NCBI GenBank assembly: GCA_964553615.1
Contig: CAZKMA010000008.1
Coordinates: 31,910-95,909, forward strand
DNA length: 64,000 nt
Origin: DATKUC01 sp964553615
GTDB taxonomy: Bacteria > Spirochaetota > Spirochaetia > DSM-27196 > DATKUC01
Direction: 5' to 3'
The position numbers were made by a program, and so were the translations under genes. The notes beneath the pieces are model-generated. The model made no database searches. It saw nothing but the letters and a program-made list of their open reading frames with translations, and had not been told where the DNA came from. Shown here piece after piece: positions 25,352 to 34,685 of the stretch. How positions within the stretch are numbered: position 1 is the first letter of the stretch; every line of letters begins with the position of its first letter.

Positions 25352-27166
25352 TTATAGAAAATTCGGTATTTCCAGAGACGTTCCGAGCTGAATTGCACGT
25401 TGAAGGAATCCGGCCTTTTTCTGCTTCATGACGAGCTGGACTATCGCGGCGTGTTGTTTCTTGTCGACTTTCCAGTTAACAACGGTGAGTGGATCCTGCG
25501 GTGAGAGGCCGGTCTCATCGGCAATGGAACCAGGATAGACGTACTTCACCACGAAATCCCGCTGCCAGGGGAAGTCTGAAGTTGACTCTACATCCATGCC
25601 GAAGAGCGCCGGGAAGAGATCAGCGGGCTCCTGCGTCTTCAATGCTTCCTCTATCGGAATATAGGGCCTGTCCGAGGGCATCACATATCCACTTTGCGCG
25701 CGACCATCACGCTCCCAGGTAACGGAAAGAAGCGTGCGCTGGGGAAATGAAAGCAGAACACTCTGCGCATCGCCCACCTTCCTGACATGATTTCCGTTTA
25801 TCATGGTAATAATGTCGTGTTCCCGAAGTCCCGATATCTGCGCCGGAGACCCGGGGGCCACATACACCACTTCAAGGCCGTTGTTCACCACCTGGACATC
25901 TGCACCAATCCACGGATGAACTACATTACCCCCGCCATATAGCTGCGGAAGAAACTTGCGAATCCAGAACGACGGTATCGCGAAATTCACGCCCTGAAAC
26001 TGTTCGATACCGGCAAAGACGACCCCGACAAGATCACCTTTTCCGTCAACGAGTGGGCCGCCACTGTTCCCGGGATTGACCGGGACATCCATCTGGATGG
26101 CGTCTCCCATCTGGAGAAACCGACGACCGGTGGCGGATATTATCCCCGAAGTAATCGTATTCTCAAGTCCGCCGGGTGATCCCATAGCGAATATCTGTTC
26201 ACCCGGCTCGAGGGTCCGAATGTTCGTGAACGAAAACACGTATGCAGGGGTCACCTCTACTTTGATCAGCGCTATATCGAATATTTTGCTGTACCCTACC
26301 ACCTGCGCCGGAATACGTTCATCCGGCTTATTCGGCAGTCGGACAAACAGACGGGAGTATCCTTCGTACGTTGGATCCACCTCGCTGCTGATCACGTGAT
26401 AGTTCGTTATCAGATAACCCCGAGGATCGATGAAGAAACCGCTTCCAATGACACGGTCTGCATATCCAACGCCTCCCTGCATCTTGATGCCTCGATTCAC
26501 CCATATCGTCACGGTTCCTTTGAGCATCTGAGACGGAGTCGGTGTCTTGTCAAGAAACGCAACGAACTCCTTCGGCACCGCGACATGAGTTTGTTCGAGG
26601 GCCTTCACAATCACGGAAAGCCCATTACGGTTATTCAGAGAGACGGCAATCCTGCCGTACGAAAGAAGCTGATCCGAGGAGGCGACTTTCGGAAGATCGC
26701 CGATGTTCAACACCATATTCATCGCAGCGACATCGTTGCCATCGGTGCGATATCTTTCCGCAAGTTCGAGCGTGAGCTTACCAGGAGTAACCGCTTCTGC
26801 CTCTGAAGCAGCGCCAATTCCGTCGGGAATGAGCCTGGATTCCACCACGCGCCGAAGTGATTCAAGAAGTCCGATTGCCTCCCGATACTTCTTCTCCCTC
26901 ACCGCGCGTTCGAACCGCGCGCGAATTGCCGCAACACCTTCTCGGCTGAACGCTGCGCGCTCTGCGGGGGTGAAGAGCTCTCCGTTATTCTGATAGTAAG
27001 TAATCCGCGGAAAGACACTCTGCGGTGTATCCGAATTGATGAGATCGTGAAGTTCCTTCTCGACCACTGATTTGCGATCGGGAGGCCGGGTGGTGACAAC
27101 TGGAGATGTTGAACAGGACGCGAGAAGCGCCGCCAGAATGACGGCCATTACAAGACGGTATATCAT
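25352..27166 (-). CDS. HtrA/Deg-like serine protease, predicted lipoprotein
   Basis: 604 residues. A lipobox LLASC at about residues 14-18 predicts a lipid-anchored envelope protein. About 200 helical residues precede the trypsin-like domain, whose triad is TNYHVIS (His), FDIALIKV (Asp) and PVNPGNSGGPLVD (Ser). Two PDZ-like domains follow (VVYVAPGSPAQISGLREHD and VYPGSIADETGLSPQDPL). It fits the DegP/DegS family of envelope quality-control proteases, but the long N-terminal helical region is unusual. It overlaps the TPR gene by 4 bp (ATGA) and is last in the ftsH cluster. Confidence 0.85.
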   Translation of the reverse strand: MIYRLVMAVILAALLASCSTSPVVTTRPPDRKSVVEKELHDLINSDTPQSVFPRITYYQNNGELFTPAERAAFSREGVAAIRARFERAVREKKYREAIGLLESLRRVVESRLIPDGIGAASEAEAVTPGKLTLELAERYRTDGNDVAAMNMVLNIGDLPKVASSDQLLSYGRIAVSLNNRNGLSVIVKALEQTHVAVPKEFVAFLDKTPTPSQMLKGTVTIWVNRGIKMQGGVGYADRVIGSGFFIDPRGYLITNYHVISSEVDPTYEGYSRLFVRLPNKPDERIPAQVVGYSKIFDIALIKVEVTPAYVFSFTNIRTLEPGEQIFAMGSPGGLENTITSGIISATGRRFLQMGDAIQMDVPVNPGNSGGPLVDGKGDLVGVVFAGIEQFQGVNFAIPSFWIRKFLPQLYGGGNVVHPWIGADVQVVNNGLEVVYVAPGSPAQISGLREHDIITMINGNHVRKVGDAQSVLLSFPQRTLLSVTWERDGRAQSGYVMPSDRPYIPIEEALKTQEPADLFPALFGMDVESTSDFPWQRDFVVKYVYPGSIADETGLSPQDPLTVVNWKVDKKQHAAIVQLVMKQKKAGFLQRAIQLGTSLEIPNFL

Positions 27167-29088
27167 TGAGCTGCCGACCCTTTTTCGGCGGATGACGGGA
27201 TGAATCGCTTTATGTCCACTGACCCGTTCAAACGGCCATTCAATTCCGTTGAGAAGAGTCTGCGAACATTCTCTGCACCAATTATCATATCTTTGATGTC
27301 CACCCTGCCGTCACCATTGAGGTCCCATGCAAGACTCTTCTGAGGCGTAATCTGCTGAAAGAAGTCCGGAACTCCGTCCTGATTTTCATCCACCGCGAGA
27401 TAGGAAACCTTCCCTTGAGCGTAAAACTCGCTTTCGTCGAAATACCCGTTACCGTTCAGATCGCGTATGCCGGCAATCGGCTCACCGTCCCGGTACTCCA
27501 CCACTTCGTCGACCGTGCCGCTCCGTGGATTGCTCCGCGCCATGAGATATGGCAGTCCATCCCGAAGGAAGAAAACACGACTCACGCTGTCCGCACCGCC
27601 GGACCACGCAACGACTTGAGAAGAGATCTTCATGACCTGCTCTTCATCGACTGTTTGCTGAAAATCGCCCACCGAAATGTGATCCAGAACTCCGGCACCT
27701 CCGGCCGGCAGCACGTATCCCTTTGAAAAGAATGGAACCTCCAGACGTCCAGGCCGAACAGAATAGAAGACACGATCCCCTGCGGTGCCCTTCATGGTCG
27801 AACTGGCAAACTCAACGGATCGAACGCGGGGATACTGTTCGTACTGGATACGCATCGTCCCGGTATCCGTCTCGGTCGAGAGAGAAATAATCTTCCCGTC
27901 TGAAAAACGGGCGGAACGTTCCGGGATACCGTCTTGATTTTCATCCTGCTGCCACCGTACGAGTACCCCGTGTGCGTACGTCAATTTCTGCTCAAAGAAA
28001 CCGTCTCCGTTTTCATCAACGCCCAGGTTACCGCTGAACCCCGATACCATACCTGTCAACGTTTTTTTCGCCGCGGGATCGGTAAGGCGTGCTGCGAGCA
28101 ACTGAACGGCGGACGCGGAAGCTGAGTCAATTCCGGAGCCAGGAGTCGTTCCCGGCGGCAAGCCGCCGGCATCGATAAGGCCCTTCAACGCTTCGCTGTC
28201 CGTCTTATCCTGGCCCGCCGCGAATGCCCACGCCTCCGCTGCGTTCCCACCGTGGGAAAAATAGAGGTCGAGCATCTGTTTGCGCAATGCGCCATCGGTC
28301 AGACGCCGTATATAGTCGAGAAGAAACGATAGATACTCCGGGTTGTCCGAACCGTGTTGTTCCAACCACGATGTGGTGCCAAGACTCGGTACCGGGTCGA
28401 GCAACATGCGGGCGTGCATGAGCGGTGCTGATTCCGGAAAAAGCTCGAGCCCTCGGACAAGAAGCGCTCGAGCCTGCCCATTCCGCCCCGCACCTTCGAG
28501 CAGTCTCGCGAGCGTGGCAATGAAGGCGGGTTGTGCCTCCGGGGTAAGGACGTCCTGCGGCTTTCCTTCGGCTCCATCCCCGCTTATGAGCGAACGATCC
28601 GGAGTCTGCCGGTATCGCGCCGCATCCACGTAGGTACGTCCGGTATAGCGATCAAGAAGCGCAACGCCACGGTCGTACCGCTTGGTTTGAAGATAGAGGT
28701 TTCCGAGCTCAATTGCACAGTCGGAAGCGAGATACGAATGAAATTCATCAAGATTGAGTGCTGTTTCCAGCTGGGTTATGGCTTCTGCTCCGGTCGACTG
28801 ATTTCTGGAAAGAATCTTCCCCAGAAGAAAATGTGGATCGGAGTTGGTTGGATTATACTCCAGGGCTATCCGGAGAAGAGACGTGGATTCTGCAGGCTTT
28901 CCGGCGCGATAGAGGTCTTGCGCGCTGCGAAAATAGAGTTCTCCGACTCCGGAGGCAACACTCTGAACCGTTCCGTGCGCTGGCGTCTCCTGTGAAAATG
29001 CCCGGGTCAGCCCGGGAACCAGAGCCAGAGATGCCAGAATAATCCATCCTCTCACAAACACTCTTCGATTGGATTTCAACAAACTCAC
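27163..29088 (-). CDS. Exported TPR protein with calcium-loop repeats
   Basis: 641 residues with a signal peptide (about 1-31). The N-terminal half contains TPR-like repeats (LYFRSAQDLYRAGKPAESTS, then LEYNPTNSDPHFLLGKIL). The C-terminal half has at least five EF-hand or dockerin-type loops: DENGDGFFEQ, DENQDGIPE, DLNGNGYFDESEF, DENQDGVPD and DLNGDGRVDIKDM. These are expected to bind calcium outside the cytoplasm. The function is not known. It overlaps ftsH upstream and the HtrA-like gene downstream by 4 bp each, so its expression is locked to envelope proteolysis genes. Confidence 0.75.
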   Translation of the reverse strand: MSLLKSNRRVFVRGWIILASLALVPGLTRAFSQETPAHGTVQSVASGVGELYFRSAQDLYRAGKPAESTSLLRIALEYNPTNSDPHFLLGKILSRNQSTGAEAITQLETALNLDEFHSYLASDCAIELGNLYLQTKRYDRGVALLDRYTGRTYVDAARYRQTPDRSLISGDGAEGKPQDVLTPEAQPAFIATLARLLEGAGRNGQARALLVRGLELFPESAPLMHARMLLDPVPSLGTTSWLEQHGSDNPEYLSFLLDYIRRLTDGALRKQMLDLYFSHGGNAAEAWAFAAGQDKTDSEALKGLIDAGGLPPGTTPGSGIDSASASAVQLLAARLTDPAAKKTLTGMVSGFSGNLGVDENGDGFFEQKLTYAHGVLVRWQQDENQDGIPERSARFSDGKIISLSTETDTGTMRIQYEQYPRVRSVEFASSTMKGTAGDRVFYSVRPGRLEVPFFSKGYVLPAGGAGVLDHISVGDFQQTVDEEQVMKISSQVVAWSGGADSVSRVFFLRDGLPYLMARSNPRSGTVDEVVEYRDGEPIAGIRDLNGNGYFDESEFYAQGKVSYLAVDENQDGVPDFFQQITPQKSLAWDLNGDGRVDIKDMIIGAENVRRLFSTELNGRLNGSVDIKRFIPSSAEKGSAAQ

Positions 29089-31013
29089 CCGTTGCCGACG
29101 CCACTTCTTCCGCCTGCGTCAGCATTCTGACCCGCGACCTCCGTTTTCCCATCAAATGGATCAGGCACGTTGTCCATCTGGAGGCCAAGAAGCACTCTCA
29201 CTTCTTCATCGGTCAGAGTCTCCTTTTCCACAAGTGCGTTGGCAAGGATGTGAAGCTGATCCTCGTGTTCACGCAGAATCCCCTCCGCCTCCTGAAAGCA
29301 GCTGTTCAATACTCCATGGACCGCCGCGTCGATTCTCTTTGCGGTCTCCTCGGAATAATCCTTGTGGCGTGCGATCTCTTTCCCGATGAAGATCGGCTCA
29401 TCTTCCTGGCCAAAGGCGATGGGACCAATATCGCTCATCCCCCATTGGGTAACCATCTTACGTGCAATATCGGTCGCCTGGGTAAGATCGTTCTGTGTCC
29501 CCGTGGTTGTCTCCCCGTAGATGATGGTCTCCGCTATGTATCCGCCATATGCTATGCGGATCCTATCGGTCAACCACCCCTCACCGCGGCTGTATGTGTC
29601 TTCTTCCGGGATCGAGATGGCTACACCGAGCGCGCGGCCACGCGGCACTACGGTGACTTTGTGCAGCGGATCCGCATTCTTCAGGTAATAGTGGAGAAGC
29701 GCATGTCCCGCCTCATGGTAGGCGGTCGCCTTCTTTTCGCGCGGAGATATGACCTTGGACTTGCGGGCGACACCCATAAGCATTTTGTCCCGAGAATCCT
29801 CGAAATCGGGCACGTCGACGACCTCATTGTTCCGGCTTGCCGCCGACAATGCCGCTTCGTTGACAAGATTCGCCAGGTCGGCCCCGGAGGCTCCAGGGGT
29901 CGCCCGGGCAACACGATGCAGATCAACGTTTGCCGAAAGCGGGACCTTCGCCGCGTGGATCTTCAGGATTGCTTCTCGTTCGTTCAGATCCGGCATGTCA
30001 ACGACAATCTGGCGATCGAATCGACCGGGTCGCAGCAGCGCAGGATCCAGGACGTCCGGACGGTTGGTGGCGGCAAGCACGATGACACCATCTTTCGTGT
30101 CAAACCCATCCATCTCAACAAGCATTTGATTCAGTGTCTGTTCCCGCTCGTCGTGACCTCCACCGTATCCGGCTCCGCGCGTCCTGCCAACCGCGTCGAG
30201 CTCGTCGATAAACAGAATGCAGGGAGCGCTCTTGCGGCCCTGCTCAAACAGGTCCCGAACCCGACTGGCACCGACGCCGACAAACATTTCAACGAAATCC
30301 GAACCGGACATGTGAAAGAACGCAACATTGGCCTCTCCGGCACACGCTCGCGCAAGAAGCGTTTTTCCGGTACCCGGCATTCCTACAAGCAATACGCCCT
30401 TCGGTATCTTGGCGCCCATCCGGGTGAACTTTGCAGGGTTCTTGAGAAATTCCACCACTTCCTGAAGCTCGGACTTCGCTTCGCGCTGGCCCGCAACGTC
30501 ATCAAACGTAATGCGGGTGCCTCCCTCAGTCACCCTCTTGGCCCGGCTCTTGCCGAAGGAAAACGCCTTGTTTCCGTTTCCCTGGACCTGCCGAAACATG
30601 AACCAGATGAACAGAAACCCTACAATCCACGGTAGAAGTTCCAGAGCAACACGCCAGGGCGAAATTTGTCGCGGCGCTCCCGAAAAAGTCACGCCGTGCG
30701 CACGCAACTTGTCGATCAATGAGTTGTCGGAGTACGGGATGGTTGTCCTGAACTGGACCATCCCCCCCCCAGTACTCTTGTATGTCCCATGAATTTCAGA
30801 TTGATCCACAATCCGCACACTATCTACCTGGCCCTTGTCCAGATAGGTCAGAAACTGGGAGTAGTCGATGATCGTTCCGGGATCCTTGTTGTCCGAAAAG
30901 AGAAGAATCATGAACATTCCGAGAATCGCAAGCAGAAAGAAAAGGGCGATCCTGTTGTGGCGGAAGTTGAACTTCATCTGACCGGGATCCTTTTGATCGT
31001 CCTGCATAGACAT
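29085..31013 (-). CDS. ftsH: ATP-dependent zinc metalloprotease FtsH
   Basis: 642 residues. Two membrane helices (about 20-40 and 110-135) flank a small extracytoplasmic domain. The AAA+ module has Walker A GMPGTGKT, Walker B ILFIDELDAVG and the second-region-of-homology arginines. The M41 peptidase has AYHEAGHALLHYYL with the zinc-binding HEAGH. It degrades membrane and short-lived cytoplasmic proteins. It lies 5 bp after tilS, the common tilS-ftsH order, and overlaps the TPR gene. Confidence 0.97.
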   Translation of the reverse strand: MSMQDDQKDPGQMKFNFRHNRIALFFLLAILGMFMILLFSDNKDPGTIIDYSQFLTYLDKGQVDSVRIVDQSEIHGTYKSTGGGMVQFRTTIPYSDNSLIDKLRAHGVTFSGAPRQISPWRVALELLPWIVGFLFIWFMFRQVQGNGNKAFSFGKSRAKRVTEGGTRITFDDVAGQREAKSELQEVVEFLKNPAKFTRMGAKIPKGVLLVGMPGTGKTLLARACAGEANVAFFHMSGSDFVEMFVGVGASRVRDLFEQGRKSAPCILFIDELDAVGRTRGAGYGGGHDEREQTLNQMLVEMDGFDTKDGVIVLAATNRPDVLDPALLRPGRFDRQIVVDMPDLNEREAILKIHAAKVPLSANVDLHRVARATPGASGADLANLVNEAALSAASRNNEVVDVPDFEDSRDKMLMGVARKSKVISPREKKATAYHEAGHALLHYYLKNADPLHKVTVVPRGRALGVAISIPEEDTYSRGEGWLTDRIRIAYGGYIAETIIYGETTTGTQNDLTQATDIARKMVTQWGMSDIGPIAFGQEDEPIFIGKEIARHKDYSEETAKRIDAAVHGVLNSCFQEAEGILREHEDQLHILANALVEKETLTDEEVRVLLGLQMDNVPDPFDGKTEVAGQNADAGGRSGVGNG

Positions 31014-31018
31014 CTACC

Positions 31019-32464
31019 TCACCGGAGCACAATTGCCGTGGCAGGGACGGGACTACCCGGAACCTGTGGCGGTACTCTTCGAGAAATTATGGTTTTGCCA
31101 CCGAACGGTGCAGCCAATACGGCAATAATACCCTCTCTGTCAACAATAATCGGCACATCATCCCGCTGAACTGCCGATATTCCCAAATCTGAGAGGATTT
31201 TCTTCACGGATTTCGTTCCTGAACTGGTCGATATCGCATCACCCGGGCGGCGAGACCGGATTACCAGCGGAGGTCGGATCAGAGACGCCGGCACAAGAGC
31301 TCCGGGAAAAGCTCTGGCGCCTTCGCCATACGGAGACTGACCGGAATATCGCTCGACCTTCAGGGTATGATTTCCCACCATCCACTCTGCGGTACCCCGT
31401 TCGGGCACGCATAGAAGATACCCACTTTTCCGGTCCTCAACAACATCGGCCTCCCAGAAAAGATTCTCGCCTTCTATCCGCAGGACAAGACCATATCCAC
31501 GAAGCAATAGCCCCCGATTGTTCATGACTGGCATCGACGCAAAAAGGATCGGCCGGAGAAAGCGATAGGGAATTCGCTGTGGAAAAGTGTTGTCATGGTT
31601 CGACGCAAGGAGGTTTGCCACTCTATACAACGACGAAAGACGTATAGCAGGATTCGCGCGTAAAAACGGAGCCAATTCAGTTCGATAGCCGCCGGATGTG
31701 CGAACCCACCGAATTTCTTTGTCGGCTTCACGCTGAAGATACTCATCGGAGAATGAAGCCTTCTCAGCAAGTGCCTGGAGCGAATCGCGGTACGACGGGA
31801 AAACCGATTCGATTGCGGGAATCACTGTGCGGCGAATCGCATTCCGGAGCATCCTCTCAGACCGATTCGATGAGTCCTCAATCCATTCCACTTTCCGTTC
31901 AATCAGAAAGGTCCGCAGATCCTCTCTGGATACCGAAAGCAGAGGTCGGATGATCCGCCCTCTTCGCTCCGGCATTCCGGAAAGCCCGCCGGCGGAGGCA
32001 CCCTGCAGCACGCGCATCAGGACTGTTTCGGCCTGATCGTCGCTGTGATGTCCGGTTGCAATGAATTCCAGTCCGTAATCCCGCCTGACAGATTCGAGCA
32101 CACTGTAGCGAATCCGACGCGCTGCCGCTTCAATTCCAACACCGTCTCTGCGCGCCGCATCTTCGATCGCCCCGCGCTCAATCGTGCGCACTTCGAGCGC
32201 CACGCCGACGGCCGAACACAGTGAAGTGACATGGGCAATTTCCCGATCCAGCTCGTCTCGTCGCCGAAGATTGTGGTCGACATATGCGGCGACAAGCTGA
32301 AGCTGCAGATCGGACGCGGACGATTCCAGCAGGGCAAGCAACAGCGCGGTACTGTCGGCCCCTCCCGAGAGTGCAACCAGTACACCCGCGTTCCCGGCCG
32401 GATGGTGCTTCTTGAAGAAACTAAGAATTGAGTCTGCCGGATTCCCGCGTCTTTGTGTTGACAT
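31019..32464 (-). CDS. tilS: tRNA(Ile)-lysidine synthase TilS
   Basis: 481 residues. The N-type PP-loop VALSGGADSTALLLALL near residue 30 binds ATP. ATGHHSDDQAETVLMRVLQG is the other signature. Substrate-binding and C-terminal domains follow. The enzyme converts C34 of the AUA-reading tRNA-Ile to lysidine. The start lies 44 bp inside pth with no other plausible start downstream, so translation is coupled to pth. Confidence 0.93.
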   Translation of the reverse strand: MSTQRRGNPADSILSFFKKHHPAGNAGVLVALSGGADSTALLLALLESSASDLQLQLVAAYVDHNLRRRDELDREIAHVTSLCSAVGVALEVRTIERGAIEDAARRDGVGIEAAARRIRYSVLESVRRDYGLEFIATGHHSDDQAETVLMRVLQGASAGGLSGMPERRGRIIRPLLSVSREDLRTFLIERKVEWIEDSSNRSERMLRNAIRRTVIPAIESVFPSYRDSLQALAEKASFSDEYLQREADKEIRWVRTSGGYRTELAPFLRANPAIRLSSLYRVANLLASNHDNTFPQRIPYRFLRPILFASMPVMNNRGLLLRGYGLVLRIEGENLFWEADVVEDRKSGYLLCVPERGTAEWMVGNHTLKVERYSGQSPYGEGARAFPGALVPASLIRPPLVIRSRRPGDAISTSSGTKSVKKILSDLGISAVQRDDVPIIVDREGIIAVLAAPFGGKTIISRRVPPQVPGSPVPATAIVLR

Positions 32465-33011
32465 TGTTCATGACATCCTGGACCGAACCGGCGGTAAGAG
32501 CAAGGAGCGCATCGGCACCGTCGCTCACTGCCCTTCTCATGATTTCGGAATCCTCCGGACCAAATTCTCCAAGCACATAATCGATGACCTCTTCCCTGGA
32601 ATCGGGGCGGCCGATGCCGATGTACAGACGCAGAAAATCCCTGCATCCTGTTTCGTCTATTATCGATCGCAACCCGCGGTGCCCGGCGTGAGATCCGCCC
32701 CGCTTCAATCGCAGTGCACCGGACGGGAGGTCCAGCGTATCACACACAACCACCACTGAGTCCGCCGTCTCTCCGGTTACCCGAAGGACGGTACGAACAG
32801 CAACTCCCGACCGGTTCATATAGGTCAACGGCAGGACCAGAGTAATCTCGGTGTGTTCTCGGGAAGTTTCTGCAATCCGATACGGACGAAACAGCGGTTT
32901 GCGAAAAGACAACCGGAGACGCGACGCAACCTCGTCCATTACCATGAATCCGACGTTGTGCCGCGTCCGGGCATATTCCGGCCCCGGATTTCCGAGGCCA
33001 ACCAGGACCAT
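32421..33011 (-). CDS. pth: Peptidyl-tRNA hydrolase
   Basis: 196 residues. VGLGNPGPEYARTRHNVGF contains the catalytic His. LTYMNRSGVAV and the GGSHAGHRGLRSI loop are also present. It recycles peptidyl-tRNA dropped from ribosomes. It sits between rplY and tilS, the usual rplY-pth neighbourhood, and its last 44 bp overlap tilS. Confidence 0.96.
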   Translation of the reverse strand: MVLVGLGNPGPEYARTRHNVGFMVMDEVASRLRLSFRKPLFRPYRIAETSREHTEITLVLPLTYMNRSGVAVRTVLRVTGETADSVVVVCDTLDLPSGALRLKRGGSHAGHRGLRSIIDETGCRDFLRLYIGIGRPDSREEVIDYVLGEFGPEDSEIMRRAVSDGADALLALTAGSVQDVMNNVNTKTRESGRLNS

Positions 33012-33020
33012 AACTTGGGA

Positions 33021-33647
33021 TCAGTCCTCTGGTGTCTCTGCGACGGCCTCGCCGACAGGTGCCTCAACGGCCTCCTCGACAACCTCCGCAACAACTTCCG
33101 CCTTCGGATGTGCAACGGTCACAATGACCTGATCCGCGGAATGAAGAATTCGAACATTATTCATTGTCGCAATGTCGGATATGTGTATCGAATTACCGAT
33201 TGCCAGTTCCGAGATATCAACGTCGATGTTCCCGGGAATGTCGCGCGGAAAACACTCAATCTCCACTTCGTGCAACAGTGACTCGAGAATACCACCCTCG
33301 CGTACACCCGGCGAATTACCGACGATATGCAGGGGGATGTGCGTCCGAAGCAGCCGGTCCCGTTCGATCTCATAAAAATCGATATGAACCAGGTTGCCGG
33401 TCATGAGGTCTTCCTGATAGTCCTTGACCAGAACGTCGTAGTCGCCATCTGAGGTCTTGATGGTGATGATCGTGTTTTCCGACATCGTCTTGAACTTCTG
33501 TCCGAATTCGCGCGCATCTATGGCAATAGGGTGGCTTTTTTTGTGCCCATATACTATTGCAGGAATTTTCCCGTTCTTCCGGAGTCGACCGACCGGCCCT
33601 TTGCCGATTTCAGTCCGTACGGCTGCCTGGAGTATCTTCTGCTCCAT
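33021..33647 (-). CDS. rplY: Ribosomal protein bL25 (CTC form)
   Basis: 208 residues. The 5S rRNA-binding L25 domain (about 1-95; RLRKNGKIPAIVYGHKK) is followed by the C-terminal TL5/CTC beta domain and an acidic, Glu/Val/Ala-rich tail. The ATG has AAGGAG upstream. It heads the rplY-pth-tilS segment just after tRNA-Gln. Confidence 0.95.
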   Translation of the reverse strand: MEQKILQAAVRTEIGKGPVGRLRKNGKIPAIVYGHKKSHPIAIDAREFGQKFKTMSENTIITIKTSDGDYDVLVKDYQEDLMTGNLVHIDFYEIERDRLLRTHIPLHIVGNSPGVREGGILESLLHEVEIECFPRDIPGNIDVDISELAIGNSIHISDIATMNNVRILHSADQVIVTVAHPKAEVVAEVVEEAVEAPVGEAVAETPED

Positions 33648-33701
33648 CTAAAAGCTCCTTCTTACCAAACTCAATCCGGGCCGAGAGCCCAAGATCTATA
33701 A

Positions 33702-33774
33702 CTGGGACGGCAGGATTCGAACCTGCGAAATGCCGGGATCAAAACCCGGTGGCTTACCGCTTGCCGACGTCCCA
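33702..33774 (-). tRNA. tRNA-Gln (anticodon TTG)
   Basis: 73-nt cloverleaf. The acceptor TGGGACG pairs with CGTCCCA. The anticodon stem CCGGG/CCCGG has loop TTTTGAT (anticodon TTG). The T-arm is GCAGG TTCGAAT CCTGC, the discriminator is G and no CCA is encoded. It lies between spoVG and rplY without an evident promoter of its own and is probably processed from the spoVG-rplY transcript. Confidence 0.95.
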
Positions 33775-33811
33775 ATGTTCATTGCGTTAGTCCTGTCCGG
33801 GCGGGCCACAA

Positions 33812-34111
33812 TTACGCTTCATCCACCTCAACCGAGCCCGATGCCGCATCATCTACGTCATCCGCATTCGCGTACGCGTCCAGGATGCGTTCCTGGAGCA
33901 TTGTGCGAAAATCAGAATGGATTGGATGTGCTACGTCTTTGTACTCACCCGTTTTTGTCTTGCGACTCGGCATAGCAATAAAGACCCCCGTTTTCCCTTC
34001 GATGACCTTTACATTGTGCACAACAAAACAGTCATCAAAAGTAACCGTGACATAGGCCTTCAGTTTGCCTTCCGAGTTCACCTTTCTGATCCGGATATCT
34101 GTGATCTGCAT
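33812..34111 (-). CDS. spoVG: SpoVG-family nucleic-acid-binding regulator
   Basis: 99 residues. The sequence follows the family throughout: MQITDIRIRKVNSEGKLKAY, then VTFDDCFVVHNVKVIEGKTG and FIAMPSRKT, with an acidic variable tail. Borrelia and Listeria SpoVG bind DNA and RNA and control many genes. The ATG at 34111 has GGAAGGAG upstream; the frame to 34168 is an untranslated extension. A perfect sigma-70 promoter lies about 450 bp upstream, so its mRNA has an unusually long leader. Confidence 0.95.
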   Translation of the reverse strand: MQITDIRIRKVNSEGKLKAYVTVTFDDCFVVHNVKVIEGKTGVFIAMPSRKTKTGEYKDVAHPIHSDFRTMLQERILDAYANADDVDDAASGSVEVDEA

Positions 34112-34562
34112 TTGACGCTCCTTCCACACCCCGTTCAGCCAATTGTGCCGATCGGTCCCTTCGAACAAACTTTTTCAAACCACTTCTGCATTGCTTCGGC
34201 ACCGCAGAAAGCAGCCAAATCCCCCAGACTACACTACTGCCAGGCCAGTGGCAGTCGACACTCATCAAACATGAGCCATCGCAGAACCGTTCTATGACAC
34301 TTCACATTCGTGCGGTTCGCCCGCAGGAAATGGTCCCCTCCATACGCAACGGTTGTGCAATATGCCATGTCGCAGAAACCTGCCAAGATCATCAAAGCAT
34401 TCAGTGCGCAGCCCAACCTCGACTGCCACTCCAGATGTTTGAGGGGGTCGTTACCGGACCGTACCCCGTCCACAGATATCCAGTATATCAAAGAACACAG
34501 AGACTCAGGAATCTCCCCAGATCCCAGCTCCGATATGTGTTAGATCAATGTCGTCCGTCAGC
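34112..34562 (-). other. Long untranslated leader upstream of spoVG
   Basis: About 450 nt lie between the promoter's predicted start and spoVG, with no convincing coding frame. Inverted segments are visible, including GGGGT...ACCCC near 34440-34460 and CTGCCA CTGGCC TGGCAG near 34230-34255. No RNase P, tmRNA, SRP or known riboswitch signature was recognised. It may be a regulatory 5' UTR or a separate structured RNA processed from it. Confidence 0.5.
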
Positions 34563-34568
34563 ACACCT

Positions 34569-34596
34569 ATTATACCGATTATGGGCGAACTGTCAA
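34569..34596 (-). promoter_or_regulatory. Consensus sigma-70 promoter reading toward spoVG
   Basis: On the minus strand, a perfect TTGACA (34596-34591), a 16-bp spacer and a perfect TATAAT (34574-34569). This is the best match to consensus in the window. Confidence 0.85.
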
Positions 34597-34641
34597 ACCT
34601 ATCTCGCCCAACCGAATGCCGCAGGCACCTCCAGAACTCGC

Positions 34642-34653
34642 GCGAATATTCGC
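34642..34653. promoter_or_regulatory. Perfect 12-bp palindrome between divergent promoters
   Basis: GCGAATATTCGC is its own reverse complement. It is placed about 80 bp upstream of each predicted start. It is a candidate operator for a dimeric regulator acting on both the spoVG leader and the acidic protein gene. Confidence 0.45.
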
Positions 34654-34685
34654 TCACAATGTTTTCTCGGGCAAGTAAATACCAT

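Noticed and set aside
29250..30635. Long plus-strand open frame opposite ftsH
   Set aside because: FtsH on the other strand is certain; this frame has shadow composition and no ribosome-binding site.
34234..34491. Minus-strand 85-residue frame in the spoVG leader
   Set aside because: It starts at a non-ATG codon without a ribosome-binding site, and its Cys/Trp-rich sequence resembles nothing known. A leader peptide role cannot be excluded but is not supported.
34112..34562. RNase P RNA, tmRNA, SRP RNA or 6S RNA in the spoVG leader
   Set aside because: The leader length suggested these, but the GAGGAAAGTCC box, the tmRNA T-arm with tag frame, and the SRP GGAAG tetraloop region were not found. 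6S could not be judged by eye.
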